Source: Nautilus pompilius
Lineage: Eukaryota; Mollusca; Cephalopoda; Nautilida; Nautilidae
DNA: 64,000 nucleotides
NCBI GenBank assembly: GCA_018389105.1
Contig: JACATO010000625.1
Span: 583,492 to 647,491 of the forward strand
Reading direction: 5' to 3'
Within the stretch, counting starts at the first letter, position 1. Each line of letters opens with the position of its first letter. A model generated the notes under the pieces. That model was given only the letters and a program-made list of their open reading frames with translations. It searched no databases and was not told where the DNA came from. Both the position numbers and the translations under genes were made by a program. Positions 41,401 to 51,950 of this stretch are shown piece by piece.

Positions 41401-44400
41401 TGATAGAGGAAAGTTGTTATGTCAAAATAAATACTGATATCCATAAGAAAACCCAGTCTATGGATGTTTGATAACTACAATAAACTGAATGACTGATGCT
41501 GCGTAATATAAAAACATAAAATTTTGCCAAAATCTAGAAATAGAAAATCAAAATATAATCTATAATATAGTACATTCTCAATTTTTGGACTAAAGACTAG
41601 CAAATGGAAATGGCATGGTAAAGATATAATAAAGAGATTTGTTTGGTTTTTTGCCAATATTATCACCAATAAAATTCTCAGATGAGTGTAAATTCTTCCT
41701 GAAAGTTTGAGCAAATAATAGAGATGCTCATATACATGATTTTGAATTTCTGAACATTAAATCACAGAGTTACACTGTGCGTGTTGACATTATACTACAC
41801 AAGGTGTAATTTTATTTTAAACCAGGTTTGAAAGTAGACACAAGGTGCTCTCACTTTAACATGTAAGCAAACAAAATACTGATGTGAGCAGTAGCCCTGG
41901 GGCTTCTGGTTTTACCAACTGAAGACTACAAGCACAGAAACTTCATTCAACTTCTAGTATATACCTCCTCCTCTTTGAAGTTCCACTGCACATTATCAGG
42001 TTCCAGTCCCTTTAAATGCAAGCCCAGACCTCGTCGACCTCTCTGCTTTGATGCTTCAATGATCTCCACCCGGCCTTGCTGATGTTTACCCAAACCTTTT
42101 CCTTCTTGGTAGCCCATCTTGGCCTGCAGTAGAAAAACAGAGCATTAACAATGTCTAATGTTGAACAAAGCATGCAACTCAATAATGCAATAATAGCAGT
42201 GTTCCAAAGTGTGGCAGATTGTAACAGCCTGATTTTGGAAGATTTTTTTGAAAGAAAATGTTTATGGTTCCAGCTACCAAATTTCACAGATCCCTATCTT
42301 TGTCTTATTGGAAATGCAGTCAAACAATTTTGAACTGAACAGTTTTGCAGTTTGTTTGTTTTTTGCTATTTTTTTTTTTTTGTAAATAATATGGGATATA
42401 CACTGAGTTTACAAAAGGTGCATTTAGCTGCACAGATCAGGAACTCAAAAATAGTTAACAAAACATTCTGCAGTATGGATCTATAAGCAACTTAACAGTT
42501 AACTCAATGAATATTCAGCTATATGAACTGCTAGGTGATTGACTGTTTAGACACTATAGCAGAATTTTGACTTCTACATGTACCTTTGTTTTCTAAATAA
42601 ACTTTTAAATATTTTAAATTTACTGTTCTAGCAGAAATGCTGTTTGGCACAAACTTCAAGAAACTGTTTGCTGTTGATTTGTTTTAAAAGATAAACAAAC
42701 TCACCTGCTCTAGCACCAGGTACCCAGACACTGTATATAAAGTTAATTTTTACTAAAAGAATCTTTTATCAAATGATATTAAAATTGCCATCAAGCAAAA
42801 GGTACTGAGAGAAGATGAAGAACAATCAAGCTGCTACAGTATATAATTTTGTGCACTGAGAGTGGGATAGATATGGTAGACTTCATACTTACCATCATCC
42901 GGTTAACCCGATCTCCATACATATTACCTTCCCCGCTGCTCTTACTGATCTTCATTTTCTTTGCTAGTGGTTCATCAGATGTAGGCTGAGAAGAGAAAAA
43001 CTTTACATAGTGCTCTCCCGTCCTACAGTCTTCATTACCATCACTAAATGCACCTTCTGGACCAGAAAATACATCACTTTCAGAATCTGTGGATTAGAAA
43101 GAAAAGAGATAAACAAGCATGAGATAATTTATTTTAAAAATAGATAAATGAGCAAAAGAAAAATTTTGAATAATAAACAAATTTTCTACTTTTATTTGTT
43201 AAAATGATCACAGAAATGTCATCTTTCTCATCTAATACAAGATTTTCCATAGAAGAAACAATATACCAGGTCTCTATTATACTTTATTGGAGGTTATTTC
43301 TCCTCCGTCAAACTTGTCTTAAAAAAATTAGATTGTTCGATTAATGTGAGCAGCTTCTTAAAGCCATACTTTGATGTTTGTTTTTTGCAACAAACTGAAC
43401 ATGTCTTACATATAATGGCAATGTACAAAACTAAGAATCTCATACTTGTGAGATTAAATCAGATTATTAAAAATAATTTACTAGTTTTATTTATTTTTTT
43501 TTTAATTTCTACACACTTATTCTGGAATTTTATATACAGACTAGCATTAATCAGGAGAATTTTTGCCTATAATGAGCATAAATTGTTAATGGTCTTTTGT
43601 TTGCTGATTTTCTCAACCTTTTTAACAACATCACAACACTATGTGGGTACTGACTTTTGCTGGCATACAAAGGATTGTCGATAGTTGTTATTCTCAATCA
43701 CTTAAAATTTAAACTTTAAAATATTCTTTGACTTCTTATACACAGTATTTATTTTGTACTATAATCATTTTTCTTCCTTTTGCTAGAAACTATTATTAGT
43801 TAAGATAAATCTAAAAAGATTGAAATCCTTAAGACATTTTTTACTATCCAGATTCAATGTAGATGCCATACATGTAAGACCTGTGGCATAATAAGAATAA
43901 ATTTTGTTCCAAGCAACAGCATGACACAAAAGAAATAGAGCACTCCTGGTTTCTCAGTTCCTATGAACAGAGTACACATTATAGATACAATGACCATACA
44001 GCAATCACATTTGTGTGTATCAATTAACTGACATAATAAATCAGGGTTCAAAAATATTAAGACTTATAAGTTAATTTAAGCTCTGCTTGATCTAAGTAAG
44101 ATGAGCTTAAATTCTTTGCCACTTGTAAGTTTGGACTGATTGCTATTGCTAAATACCTATTTCTAAACTGAACATTATTTATCTGCCAGTAAATAAATCA
44201 TCACAAAACATTTTTGCAGCATTTGCATTCATGATCAACAGATGAGTATGTAATGGTATCTCTAAAATTTTCTGAGTGTCTTGCATTAAAGATGCACTTA
44301 ATCCATTATTAAGCACTATCAGAAATTTTCAGGCTAAATACATAACAAAATGCACTTAATTTGCTTGTAGTAGCTGATGCATTCGTCATAATAAGTTTGC

Positions 44401-45195
44401 TGTGGTTGTAATTTTTCGCCAAGAGTTGTCATTTATTTATACTGAAACAAATCTGAGGATGTTATCTGATGGGTTTTTCTTCTCCTCTGAGCTCCTGTCA
44501 TTCAAAAACACAAAAAAACCCCACTAAAAATGGAATAACTGTTTTTTGAAAAACCTGAACATGCAGTCAAACACCGGGTAGCTTACCAGCTTCATTTTAA
44601 ACAGTTCAGCTTACATTAAACCGCGGTTACCACCAACCTGCAGTCAGTCATTAATAGTCTCCAGAAAAAAAATTTTGGAAACATCATCATTACCAAAGAT
44701 AAAACTGATCTTTAATGTACCTGTTGTTCTTTCTTTAGGGTGGGGGAGGGGGGGAGGAGGAGAGGGTTTTAAACTACAAATCTGAAATCGGAACAAATCA
44801 CCATCACCAGCCCGAATTGTGGTGCAGCGGCGGATAATAAAACCACGAATAGCTAAAACTCCCCCCCCCCCTCGGTGGTGAGGGGGGAGGGGGACAGTCG
44901 GTGTGATTCCCCGTCTCACTGGTAATTATAATAGAATCCGGCGTCGTTCTCGTTTTGGTAGATTTTATTGCAGACACCAGGGTTTCTGAGGCGAGGGGAC
45001 AGGAGTCTCCCTGCTCCCCGTTGGGTTGGGAAAGCAAAGCGAAAGTAAAGCATACGACTGACTTGGTGGGGGTTGGGGTGGGGGGCCCTTGGCAGCCCGA
45101 CGGGTCGGCGAGAGCAGCCATATCCCAACCCCGAACATTTGTAAACCATCTAAGTATATCCCAGTACCTGATAGCCTCTCAACTCTGGCCGACAT
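20465..45195 (-). CDS. CMTR1: Cap-specific mRNA (nucleoside-2'-O)-methyltransferase 1, complete
   Basis: 22 coding exons: 45195-45168, 43086-42893, 42123-41965, 39425-39336, 38583-38512, 37906-37812, 34959-34887, 32656-32464, 31612-31494, 30724-30628, 30115-29983, 29865-29680, 28867-28811, 28186-28129, 27539-27471, 26095-25964, 25585-25454, 24587-24496, 23888-23772, 23494-23382, 22001-21893, 20603-20465. Phases close to 2457 nt, 818 residues plus TGA (human about 835). The enzyme methylates the 2'-O of the first transcribed nucleotide (cap-1) in the nucleus, using SAM. Order: acidic N-terminus; G-patch at 75-127 ([18 protein letters not shown]); RrmJ/FtsJ-type methyltransferase with K217, SAM loop [16 protein letters not shown] (250-265), D340 in VMADGG, K379 in HFVCK and E417 in NSER (K-D-K-E tetrad); guanylyltransferase-like domain; degenerate WW segment near 739-770. 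All introns are GT-AG except the one after 37812, which is GC-AG. Confidence 0.96.
21480..21765 (-). repeat. tRNA-derived SINE copy, reverse orientation (CMTR1 intron)
   Basis: The head near 21690-21765 reads on the minus strand GGCCAGTGCTTCAGAGG (A-box-like) and GTCTGAGTTAGGATCC (B-box-like), and shares CACTGGCCAC with the copy at 40960-41240. The tail at 21490-21545 matches 9800-9870. Confidence 0.5.
21893..22001 (-). CDS. CMTR1: CMTR1 WW-like exon
   Basis: Encodes the segment aligned with the C-terminal WW domain of human CMTR1: [18 protein letters not shown], ending CPPDSIASV. The first Trp, the central aromatics and a Pro are kept; no second signature Trp is seen at the usual place. Ends SerVal-AG|GTTTGT in phase 2. 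Confidence 0.85.
23095..23275 (-). repeat. Repeat fragment related to the SINE family, with two small hairpins
   Basis: TTAGCAGTCCAG and CCACCTCTG resemble the head region at 21712-21740. Contains perfect hairpins at 23132-23152 (9-bp arms, 3-base loop) and 23241-23256 (6-bp arms). Lies in the CMTR1 intron between 22001 and 23382. Confidence 0.35.
25383..25408. repeat. (CA)n microsatellite
   Basis: About twelve CA units with one CG interruption, in a CMTR1 intron. Confidence 0.8.
32464..32656 (-). CDS. CMTR1: CMTR1 SAM-binding exon
   Basis: Carries [20 protein letters not shown] and [18 protein letters not shown], the most conserved block of the methyltransferase fold. The next exon upstream (34887-34959) supplies the first catalytic lysine in [10 protein letters not shown]. 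Confidence 0.95.
33990..34300 (-). repeat. SINE copy, reverse orientation (CMTR1 intron)
   Basis: Collinear with the copy at 40960-41240: a block TCTTTAGATGTTGGAAAAAT, then AGAAACCATG, then a TAGGTATACCAAG-type stretch. More diverged than the other copies; its boundaries are approximate. Confidence 0.5.
35400..35760 (+). repeat. tRNA-derived SINE, best-preserved copy (CMTR1 intron)
   Basis: Head with A-box-like GTGGTCTGGTGGTTAGAC (about 35412) and B-box-like GGTTGAATCCC (about 35458), spaced as in a tRNA promoter. Then the shared central block CACTAGCCAGCTACATGG and CCTCCCACATCTAAAAAT (35520-35560), then a tail to about 35760. Opposite in orientation to CMTR1. Confidence 0.75.
36452..37757 (-). 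mobile_element. Decayed pogo-like DNA transposon in a CMTR1 intron
   Basis: Terminal inverted repeats: left TACCGTATTTTCCACATTA then TAAGTCA; right, on the minus strand, TACCGCATTTTTCAGCATA then TAAGTCT. On the minus strand a broken frame (about 37000-37400) reads [14 protein letters not shown] and, after stops or shifts, [13 protein letters not shown] and [13 protein letters not shown]. This resembles the helix-turn-helix N-terminus of pogo/Tigger (CENP-B-like) transposases. No DDE catalytic core is recognisable. About 1.3 kb; inactive. Confidence 0.65.
37098..37113. repeat. (GA)n microsatellite
   Basis: Short GA run inside the pogo-like relic. Confidence 0.7.
37810..37813 (-). promoter_or_regulatory. 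CMTR1: Non-canonical GC splice donor of a CMTR1 intron
   Basis: On the gene strand the exon ends AAAACAG and the intron begins GCAAGT, the classic strong GC-AG donor (CAG|GCAAGT). The acceptor is at 34959 (TTTGCAG). Only this site keeps phase 2 and the conserved junction [12 protein letters not shown]. Confidence 0.85.
40960..41240 (-). repeat. SINE copy, reverse orientation (CMTR1 intron)
   Basis: On the minus strand, from 41240: GTGGCCAGTGGCCTGG head, GAGTTTGATTCTTG B-box-like, CTTCACCAGCCAGTCATGTG, TTTCCTCCCACATCTAAAAA, and a tail with GGGTTGTCTCCCC. Same block order as 35400-35760. Confidence 0.65.
41965..42123 (-). CDS. CMTR1: CMTR1 G-patch exon
   Basis: 53 codons in phase 0. Glycine-rich G-patch with aromatic Y in [10 protein letters not shown] and a second block [11 protein letters not shown]. 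In human CMTR1 this domain binds the helicase DHX15; the same role here is inferred. Confidence 0.9.
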
Positions 45196-45295
45196 GACTC
45201 GAGTCTTAAGTCAGGCAGGTTATACAACAACAGTGTTTCGTTTTCCGCATACGGGGGGGTTTCCACAATGATGCTTTCCAACCGGAAGTGGAGCA
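44870..45295 (-). promoter_or_regulatory. CpG-rich CMTR1 promoter with ETS-type site
   Basis: A GC/CpG-rich block around the first coding exon. About 90 bp upstream of the ATG, 45281-45290 reads ACCGGAAGTG, a strong ETS/GABP consensus typical of TATA-less housekeeping promoters. A C/G homopolymer tract at about 44861-44895 lies just inside intron 1. Confidence 0.55.
45168..45195 (-). CDS. CMTR1: CMTR1 first coding exon (nine codons)
   Basis: 28 nt: MSARVERLS plus the first base of Asp, then donor G|GTACTG. Joined to 43086 it reads [20 protein letters not shown], an acidic start like that of other CMTR1 proteins. Chosen because it is the only ATG in the CpG island whose donor has the phase 1 needed by the next exon. 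Too short for an ORF scan; RNA evidence would settle it. Confidence 0.72.
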
Positions 45296-45598
45296 GAGAA
45301 TCTACCTTTAATTAAAAAAGAATTAAAAAAAGCTGCCGGAGTGATCTCCCCTAACTTGACTTCATGATGAGAGGAAACGCAACTTCATTCAACATAATTT
45401 TATACCAAATCGTATTTAAGTAGGAAAAGATTCTGCATCATAAATAAATTTTACATTTTAGCAAACGCAATTTAAAAGATTACATTAAAAAAAAAAACAA
45501 AAACACTTTTATCGCCTGTCCATTTTGAGATGTTGATTCAGCAATAAAAAAATAGTGGGCAGGTAAATAGTCAAAGGTGTAAGAGGAGTGAAAACTTA

Positions 45599-45627
45599 AA
45601 AAAACAAACAAACAAACAAACAAACAT
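45599..45627. repeat. (AAAC)n microsatellite
   Basis: About six to seven AAAC units. Confidence 0.8.
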
Positions 45628-46633
45628 ATTTTGCCTTTAAATAGGCATTTAGAAAATTGTTAAAACCCCTGACACATTTTCTTTTTTACTAGTGTGGCTG
45701 ATAAGGCATTCCAAGAACTAATGGTTGTGCTGCTAAACAAAAACAAAACTAGCATCCAAGACAAGTTAATTACATCAAAAACAATCTGCTTATAAATATT
45801 TGATCTTTATCTGGAACTAGCTTAAGTAATTCATTCAGTTAAATCTCTTTAATAATAAAGTTAACAGATAAATTATACTTTTGGAGATTCTGAAGCAAAT
45901 CTCTTCTGAGTCTTCTACAAAACAAACAACTCTATTGTACTAACGATCCCATGTTTTGTACTGCATTCTCAACACGAATCTAATCACTGACAAGCATTAA
46001 AAAAGACGAAAACAGGAGTGAGTTTGGGAAAGACCATAGTTCAAAGTTAAAACCTCTAGCTTGGTAAGAGATAGGTGGTTTGGTTTTTGTTTTTGTCTCA
46101 TACACATCTCTTTAGGAATAAAGTATTGGCCATTAAAGAAGGTATAATTATACCCAGTGCTTTTGTTTAATATTATAATTTCCTATCATGGATTAACATA
46201 CTAAATCTATATAATAAGACCAAAATTCCAAACATGTAATGAGACAAATGTTCATGTGCAATGCTGTCAAAGACTTTAAAAAAAACTAAATTAGAATATT
46301 TAATTACCCTTTTCTATGCTAGGAAAGAGTTCCTTCAACAAATTAATGAAGATTATCCATACCAATAACAGCAAACATTTTGTGAGATGCCTTTATTTTA
46401 TCACTTTTGCATACGTGTTTCAAGAGGAGTCAGATTTTATTCACAGGTAAAAATGAATGTTTGCAGATTTGTAATTTATCACTTTGCCTAAATGAACATA
46501 CAAACAAAAAAGGTCAATTTTTTTGTTGTTTTTCTAAGCATCCCTTCCCTCAACTTTACTTTGAGAAAGAAACAGGTTTAAAATTACGAATATCAAAGTG
46601 GGGGAAACTTCTAAGTATTCTTTAAGACATCCT

Positions 46634-46639
<6 letters not shown>

Positions 46640-46673
<34 letters not shown>
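46640..46673. repeat. (CA)n microsatellite
   Basis: About seventeen uninterrupted CA units. Confidence 0.9.
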
Positions 46674-46675
<2 letters not shown>

Positions 46676-48099
46676 AAAGAAATACATCCCAGATCTAATG
46701 AGTCAGCAAAGATAAGTACAGTTTATCTTTAACTGGCTTTTACTGACAAACACAGACATTGTGTAGTATCTACTGCCATATTAAAAATGTGTTTTTTTCC
46801 ACTGAATTAACCTTAGCCTCTCTCTCTCTCTCTCACACACACAAAGCGATTCTTTAAAAACTTGCTAGTATTTTTCAAATTAGTTTTGCTGCTATATATT
46901 AATACTTTAACGGTACAACACAGCCAGATTGCTGAGACTTTAAATTCCAAAACTATCACTGAGGTGGGAGTCTTAAAAGAAAAAAAACTATTTCTGAAAA
47001 AAATTTTTTTATAGTCTGAGAAATTTTTTTAACTTAAAACGATTAATGATTAGAAACATTAGCCACATAATATAGTTACTCTCCACAGACTGAGCCAGAA
47101 GATAATAAGTTTATGCCACCTCAAGAAATCATTAGCTAATCAAATGAACTTTTTCATTTCTTGATTTATTATTTTTTCCAAGTAATATGTGATAAAACCC
47201 TGGAGAGTCTTAGTAACTAAGTTTTGTCAGTTACCTGTTCAGGAGCATAGAAAATGCAGAGGAAGGGCAGAGAGAAGAAGCTGCTTTTCCACAAAGGAAT
47301 TAAAGTGAAGAGAACGTATAATTTCCTCCCATAAAAGAAAATCAAAATAAGTTGCATTTCACAGTGACACAAAATGTTTATGTTTCTCACTTGGATATTG
47401 TCTATAGTCTTCAGATTTTTAGTTAGACATCATAGATATGCCAAGAATAAAAACAAAGGTGTAGTCAGGGGTGGGTCTATATATAGCTAGTTTAAAAAAA
47501 TAGGGAGCAAAACACATGTACAAAAATATTTTTGATAATATTACCTTAAATGGATTTGCTGAAGAATTTGTAAAAAAACAGAATGGAACTATGACTACTA
47601 TTTTATTACCACATCTGAAGTTAAATTTTGTATAAATGTTTTCGATTTTTATTAAAAGGCATCATTTTTATGTTAATTTCTAATCTATATATGTATATAA
47701 TGATGTTAAAAATCTTTTATAAAAATTCTAGAATACAAATATCTTATCCTCATCTCAGCTATAAAATATGGTTTTACTAAAATAAACTTTGATTTCCCAA
47801 AAAATCTTTGAACTATTTCAGTTTATATTCTAAATAGATTATATAATAATGATTTGTTGAACTTGTTCAAAAGCTTTAATAATAATAAGTAAAATATTTT
47901 TTTATTGACTATATGCTGTTGCAAAATTCAATAATAAATATCACTCAATTCAAAAAGGCTGCTTTAGCTTCATGTTCTACTTCAGTAACTAGTAACCACC
48001 AATTTATATTACCAAGATCAAAACCAGAAGGTTTTTAATATTATCCAGAGCAACTTCAAGGTATTATTTTGCAAAAGATTAAAACAGAAGATGATTTGT

Positions 48100-50300
48100 G
48101 GAAACCTGATTTGATAAATATACATGGTTGGATTATGACAAAAGTCATAATCTCATTTTCTGTCATCTATGTGGACAAGTATCAAGGCATTCAATGCAAG
48201 CTGTCAGCAAATCAGGAAAAGCATTGACAAAAAATGGTGTTGTCAACAAATGGAAAAAAACAATAGAAAAATTGTCACATAGGAAGAAAATTATTGTGGT
48301 TCAGTTTACCCATTTAAATTGTTGATGAAGAACAAAATGTTTTGGCAGGAAGCATTTAAAAGAAACACCAGTTTCTTTGAAGATACTCATGAAAATATTC
48401 GCTAATCTGCAGTAAATATCGTGATGAGGTCTTAAAATATGCATCCAACTTGAAACCACTGGAAATCTGCAATAATTGGTCAGACCAATGTGCAAAAATG
48501 ATCCTAATCTCAAAGAGTGAACAGAATGAAAAACCAGTTGGCTTTCACCAAAGATTAAATAGTGAGTTGATGAGTCATGAAATTCTCAGTCAGTTTGCCT
48601 TAGATGTCAGAACAGCCCAATGTTATGCTCTGCTTACTGATGAAACAGCTGATGTCAGCAAACAGAGAAAATGTCCTTATGCATAGAAACCATGTCAGAT
48701 GATCTGGAAAGATAGTGTTTAGACAATATTCATTAAACCATTGTGATTCAGAGCACATTTTCAATGTAATGAAAGGTTTTTATTGTGCTTTGAAAATTGC
48801 AGGGCTCATTGGCCAACACTTTTGCAGGAGAATTCAACAAAGTTAGAACTCATTTTGAACAAGAGGAAAGCAGAGTAATAAGTGTCCACTGCCAAATGCA
48901 TGCATTAAATTTAGCCATTCAAGACACTATTTATGGAAACTACCTGATGTGTGATTTTTTAGCATTGATACAAGAATTAACAAACTTTCTACGAAATTCT
49001 CCTAAACATCAAGCAATGGTTAAAAAATCTTCAAAATCTGCTGAACATTCTCAAACACTTATTTCCTACTTGTTTCCCAATTAAATTCCATTTAGTTAAT
49101 GATGGGCTATCACCTTCATCATTGCAATTTTTACTGCTACATTTTAAAAAGTGTATCCTTTTGTTATCTTTGGGCATGTTTTTAACATCCATTGATGATA
49201 CTATTCATGTATGTCACTGGTGGGCCAGGAATCTCTGGGTTGTGAATACGGTATGCGACTGACTGAGCAATTTCAACCATTGACAATTATTGGTGGAATT
49301 TTAGTTTTATGCAAACTCACTGATGGCTTGATAGCAGCCATATAGGACTTAGTTCTACACTTAGTCTGCTGATGACTGGTTGACCAGAGACATCTTGTAT
49401 GCTACTTTTTTGATCCGACAAGCTCTCTGACAGGACCCAATAACCAGAATTGTCATTTTTGCTCACAGACACCCCAGGAAAGTGCTTTTGTTTTCTTATT
49501 CCAGTTATATGGTAAACTATTTCATTCTTCAGAAGTGATAGAATCACAGCTGGAGATCCTACCTGAAGTGCTCAAAACTGTACAACAGCAATCAGGTGAC
49601 AACCATTGTCAAATCTAAAACAGTGAGCTTTAAGGAAAAGTATTTTTTTTTCATATCCTTGAAAATAATCTTAAGGGTTTTCTTAATTATTTACAGGATC
49701 AGTAAACTTATCCAGTCTGAAAGAATATTGTCTAGGGAAGGTGTGAAATTTGTAGAATATAGAGTTAAGAAAATTGTTTGTCTGAGAGAAGACTTTGGAC
49801 TTTTTATAGGATAACACAGTTCAAAATTCTGAAAGGTTATATGCAGATGCTCTAAAGTTGCTCCATTGGTTAAATGTCTCACTATTTTCAGGAGTTAGAA
49901 GTCTACAAATTTTTTTAACTCAAAAGGCTAAGTTCCAAAATCCAATGAAAAAAGGTTTGTGAACATTTTAGCAATGATTTGGATGAGTTCAAACTACAAT
50001 CACAACTCGTCGATTTGGAAAATTTCCTCTACTCAACAACATATCCACCATTACTGAAATCATAAAGATCGTCAGAGAGAAAGAGCAAAGTGAAAGTTAC
50101 GATCAAGTTGTAGAACTTTTCAAATTGTGTTCGTCATTACCTGCTAAGTTACGATCAAGTTGTAGAACTTTTCAAATTGTGTTCGTCATTACCTGCTACC
50201 ACAGCTGTTCCAAAGTGTTCTTTCAGCAGACTGAAAGAACTGAATACTTACCTGTGCAGCAAAACATGGCAACAGAGAAGTGTCATCATCTCCCCATTTT
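48100..50300 (+). pseudogene. Decayed hAT-type transposase (ZMYM1/DUF4371-like)
   Basis: Fragments in collinear order across several frames: a BED/TTF-like start with NLIFCHLCGQ and VVNKWKKTIEKL (48128-48325); FALDVRTAQCYALLTDETAD (about 48590-48660), which resembles the first catalytic Asp block of hAT transposases; VHCQMHALNLAIQDTIYG (48885-48940), the CxxH block; and weak matches beyond 49200. Multiple stops and shifts break it, including a 52-bp tandem duplication at 50094-50197. No terminal repeats or C-terminal dimerisation domain were found. A dead element. Confidence 0.7.
50094..50197. repeat. Perfect 52-bp tandem duplication
   Basis: Two adjacent identical 52-bp copies (50094-50145 and 50146-50197), each starting AAGTTACGATCAAG and ending TTACCTGCT. 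Lies within the hAT relic and shifts its frame (52 is not a multiple of three). Confidence 0.95.
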
Positions 50301-51313
50301 AACATCATACACAGAAGTTGACAAACTTGATCATGTATCGATGCCACAAGATGTGACCCATTTTGTTAATCGGATATGTAAATATGTGCCATTTTTTTTA
50401 CTAATCTTTTTGCCTACATGTTAATGCATTTTGTGAAAGTACTTACAGAAAAAAAACCTTGTTATATTTCTATAACTAGCTCATAATTCCGCCAAATATT
50501 CTTTCTGCAAGTTGCAAGATATTTTCTGATTTCAAGAAGGTACTTTAAAATAAAAATTAGTTTTTAAAACTATTTTCAGCCCCCTCTATACCTGAAAATT
50601 CTATGCACCTGCACCCATTCTAAGAAAAGTACTGCAAGTCATTTTTTCTTTTCAATTAAGTGACCCTTACTCCTTTTCTCCTTCTTTCTTTACCTAAACA
50701 CTGCTCTGAATCAGACTTGAATTTACCACAATAGAACAATCTTTTCCTTTGTGCACAGAAACTTAAAGAAGCAGGAAGCTATAACATATAATCTTACCTG
50801 TTCATAAAAGACATTCATGCTTTCTGTGTCAACTACAAAGATACTTCCCCCTTCTTTTTTTTTTAAAATTGCCCGCTATTAAAGATGTATTTTTTTGTGG
50901 AGGAGGTCAGAATATCTGAGAGTTAAAGCTAAATGAAAGTGTTTTTATGGTTGAGTGAACAGTGAATCAATGAATCAAAACCTCTGTGAAAAAGAGGAAT
51001 TCAGTGCATATCTAATTTGAACTGATGCTTTCCAAGAAAGAGCCACAGCACATTTGTTGTGGCAATAACCCTTGATTCTATCAATTTGGATAATAATACA
51101 AATGTGTATATAGTTAAAACAGAATTTGAAATCATTTTCTATAAGAGACGACACAAAAAAAATGCTTAAAATTACACACAGGTGTAAAAGCACACTATAT
51201 ATAAACATTTCTGACAGAGTTGTTAAAAACACAGGATAAAATGTCAGAAAACAACTCTATAATCAAACAAATGTGAACTGATGAATTATTCTTCAGAAAA
51301 CAACAAATTAGTA

Positions 51314-51928
51314 CAGTGCAACCTCAGGTATCCGAACAAGCCCGGAGACAAGCTATTTGTTCGGATACGTGAAAAAACCGAATGCAGGTATTGCTGTGAG
51401 CATGCCGAGGGTCAAATTCGACCATCCAATTGACACCCTATCCGAACAATAGGCGCTATGCATGTTAATTGTCACTTGTCTAAACTGTTTCGAAACAATG
51501 CCTTTCTAACCCAAAGTGAAGCACTGTATTACTTAATTACTGTAGATTTTCAATGTAATTTGAGTGAAAATGTTTGCATGTGCGTCTTTGTTAACCTCCA
51601 TTTTGTCTGGCTGCAGCAATTTTGGTCACATGACCAATGAGTCTTGCTTGTCATAATACTGTAAGGTTAATGATGTACATTATATATATATATATACATA
51701 TACAGTCAGACCTCGTTAAACTATATGAATCACTTATATAGGCATTCCCCCCCCCCACTGTTCACTTTAAAAAAGGCCATGTTTTGTTTGGTTAAGATCT
51801 AAGAAAAATTACAATAGAACATTGACAACCGAACAAAAAAGTGTGAAAGTTCGGTTACGTGAGATTTTGTTTAGGGGACATGTCGATTGTTCGGATACGC
51901 GAAAATTCGGATAAGTGAGGTTGTACTG
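51314..51928. mobile_element. 615-bp non-autonomous pogo/Tigger-type element
   Basis: Flanked by TA dinucleotides (51312-51313 and 51929-51930). Left end CAGTGCAACCTCAGGTATCC; right end, reverse strand, CAGTACAACCTCACTTATCC; 20 of the first 23 bases agree. Further copies of the GTTCGGATACG motif occur inside. A different end-like motif, CAGTCAGACCTCGTTAAAC, begins near 51702, and another, AGAACATTGACAACCGAAC, near 51816. This suggests nested related elements. No transposase frame. Confidence 0.75.
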
Positions 51929-51950
51929 TATATATAAATAATTATGTATT

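Larger units (their letters stand above)
45300..47950. other. Spacer upstream of CMTR1
   Basis: AT-rich, no coding signal. Contains an (AAAC)n run (45599-45627), a (CA)n microsatellite (46640-46673) and a (TC)n(AC)n patch (46820-46846). Confidence 0.6.

Noticed and set aside
43346..43684. 112-codon + strand frame
   Set aside because: AT-rich intronic sequence of CMTR1 with no domain and biased, hydrophobic content.
44804..45121. [10 protein letters not shown]... frame as CMTR1 start
   Set aside because: No donor with phase 1 and no resemblance to CMTR1 N-termini; the 45195 ATG fits phase and position.
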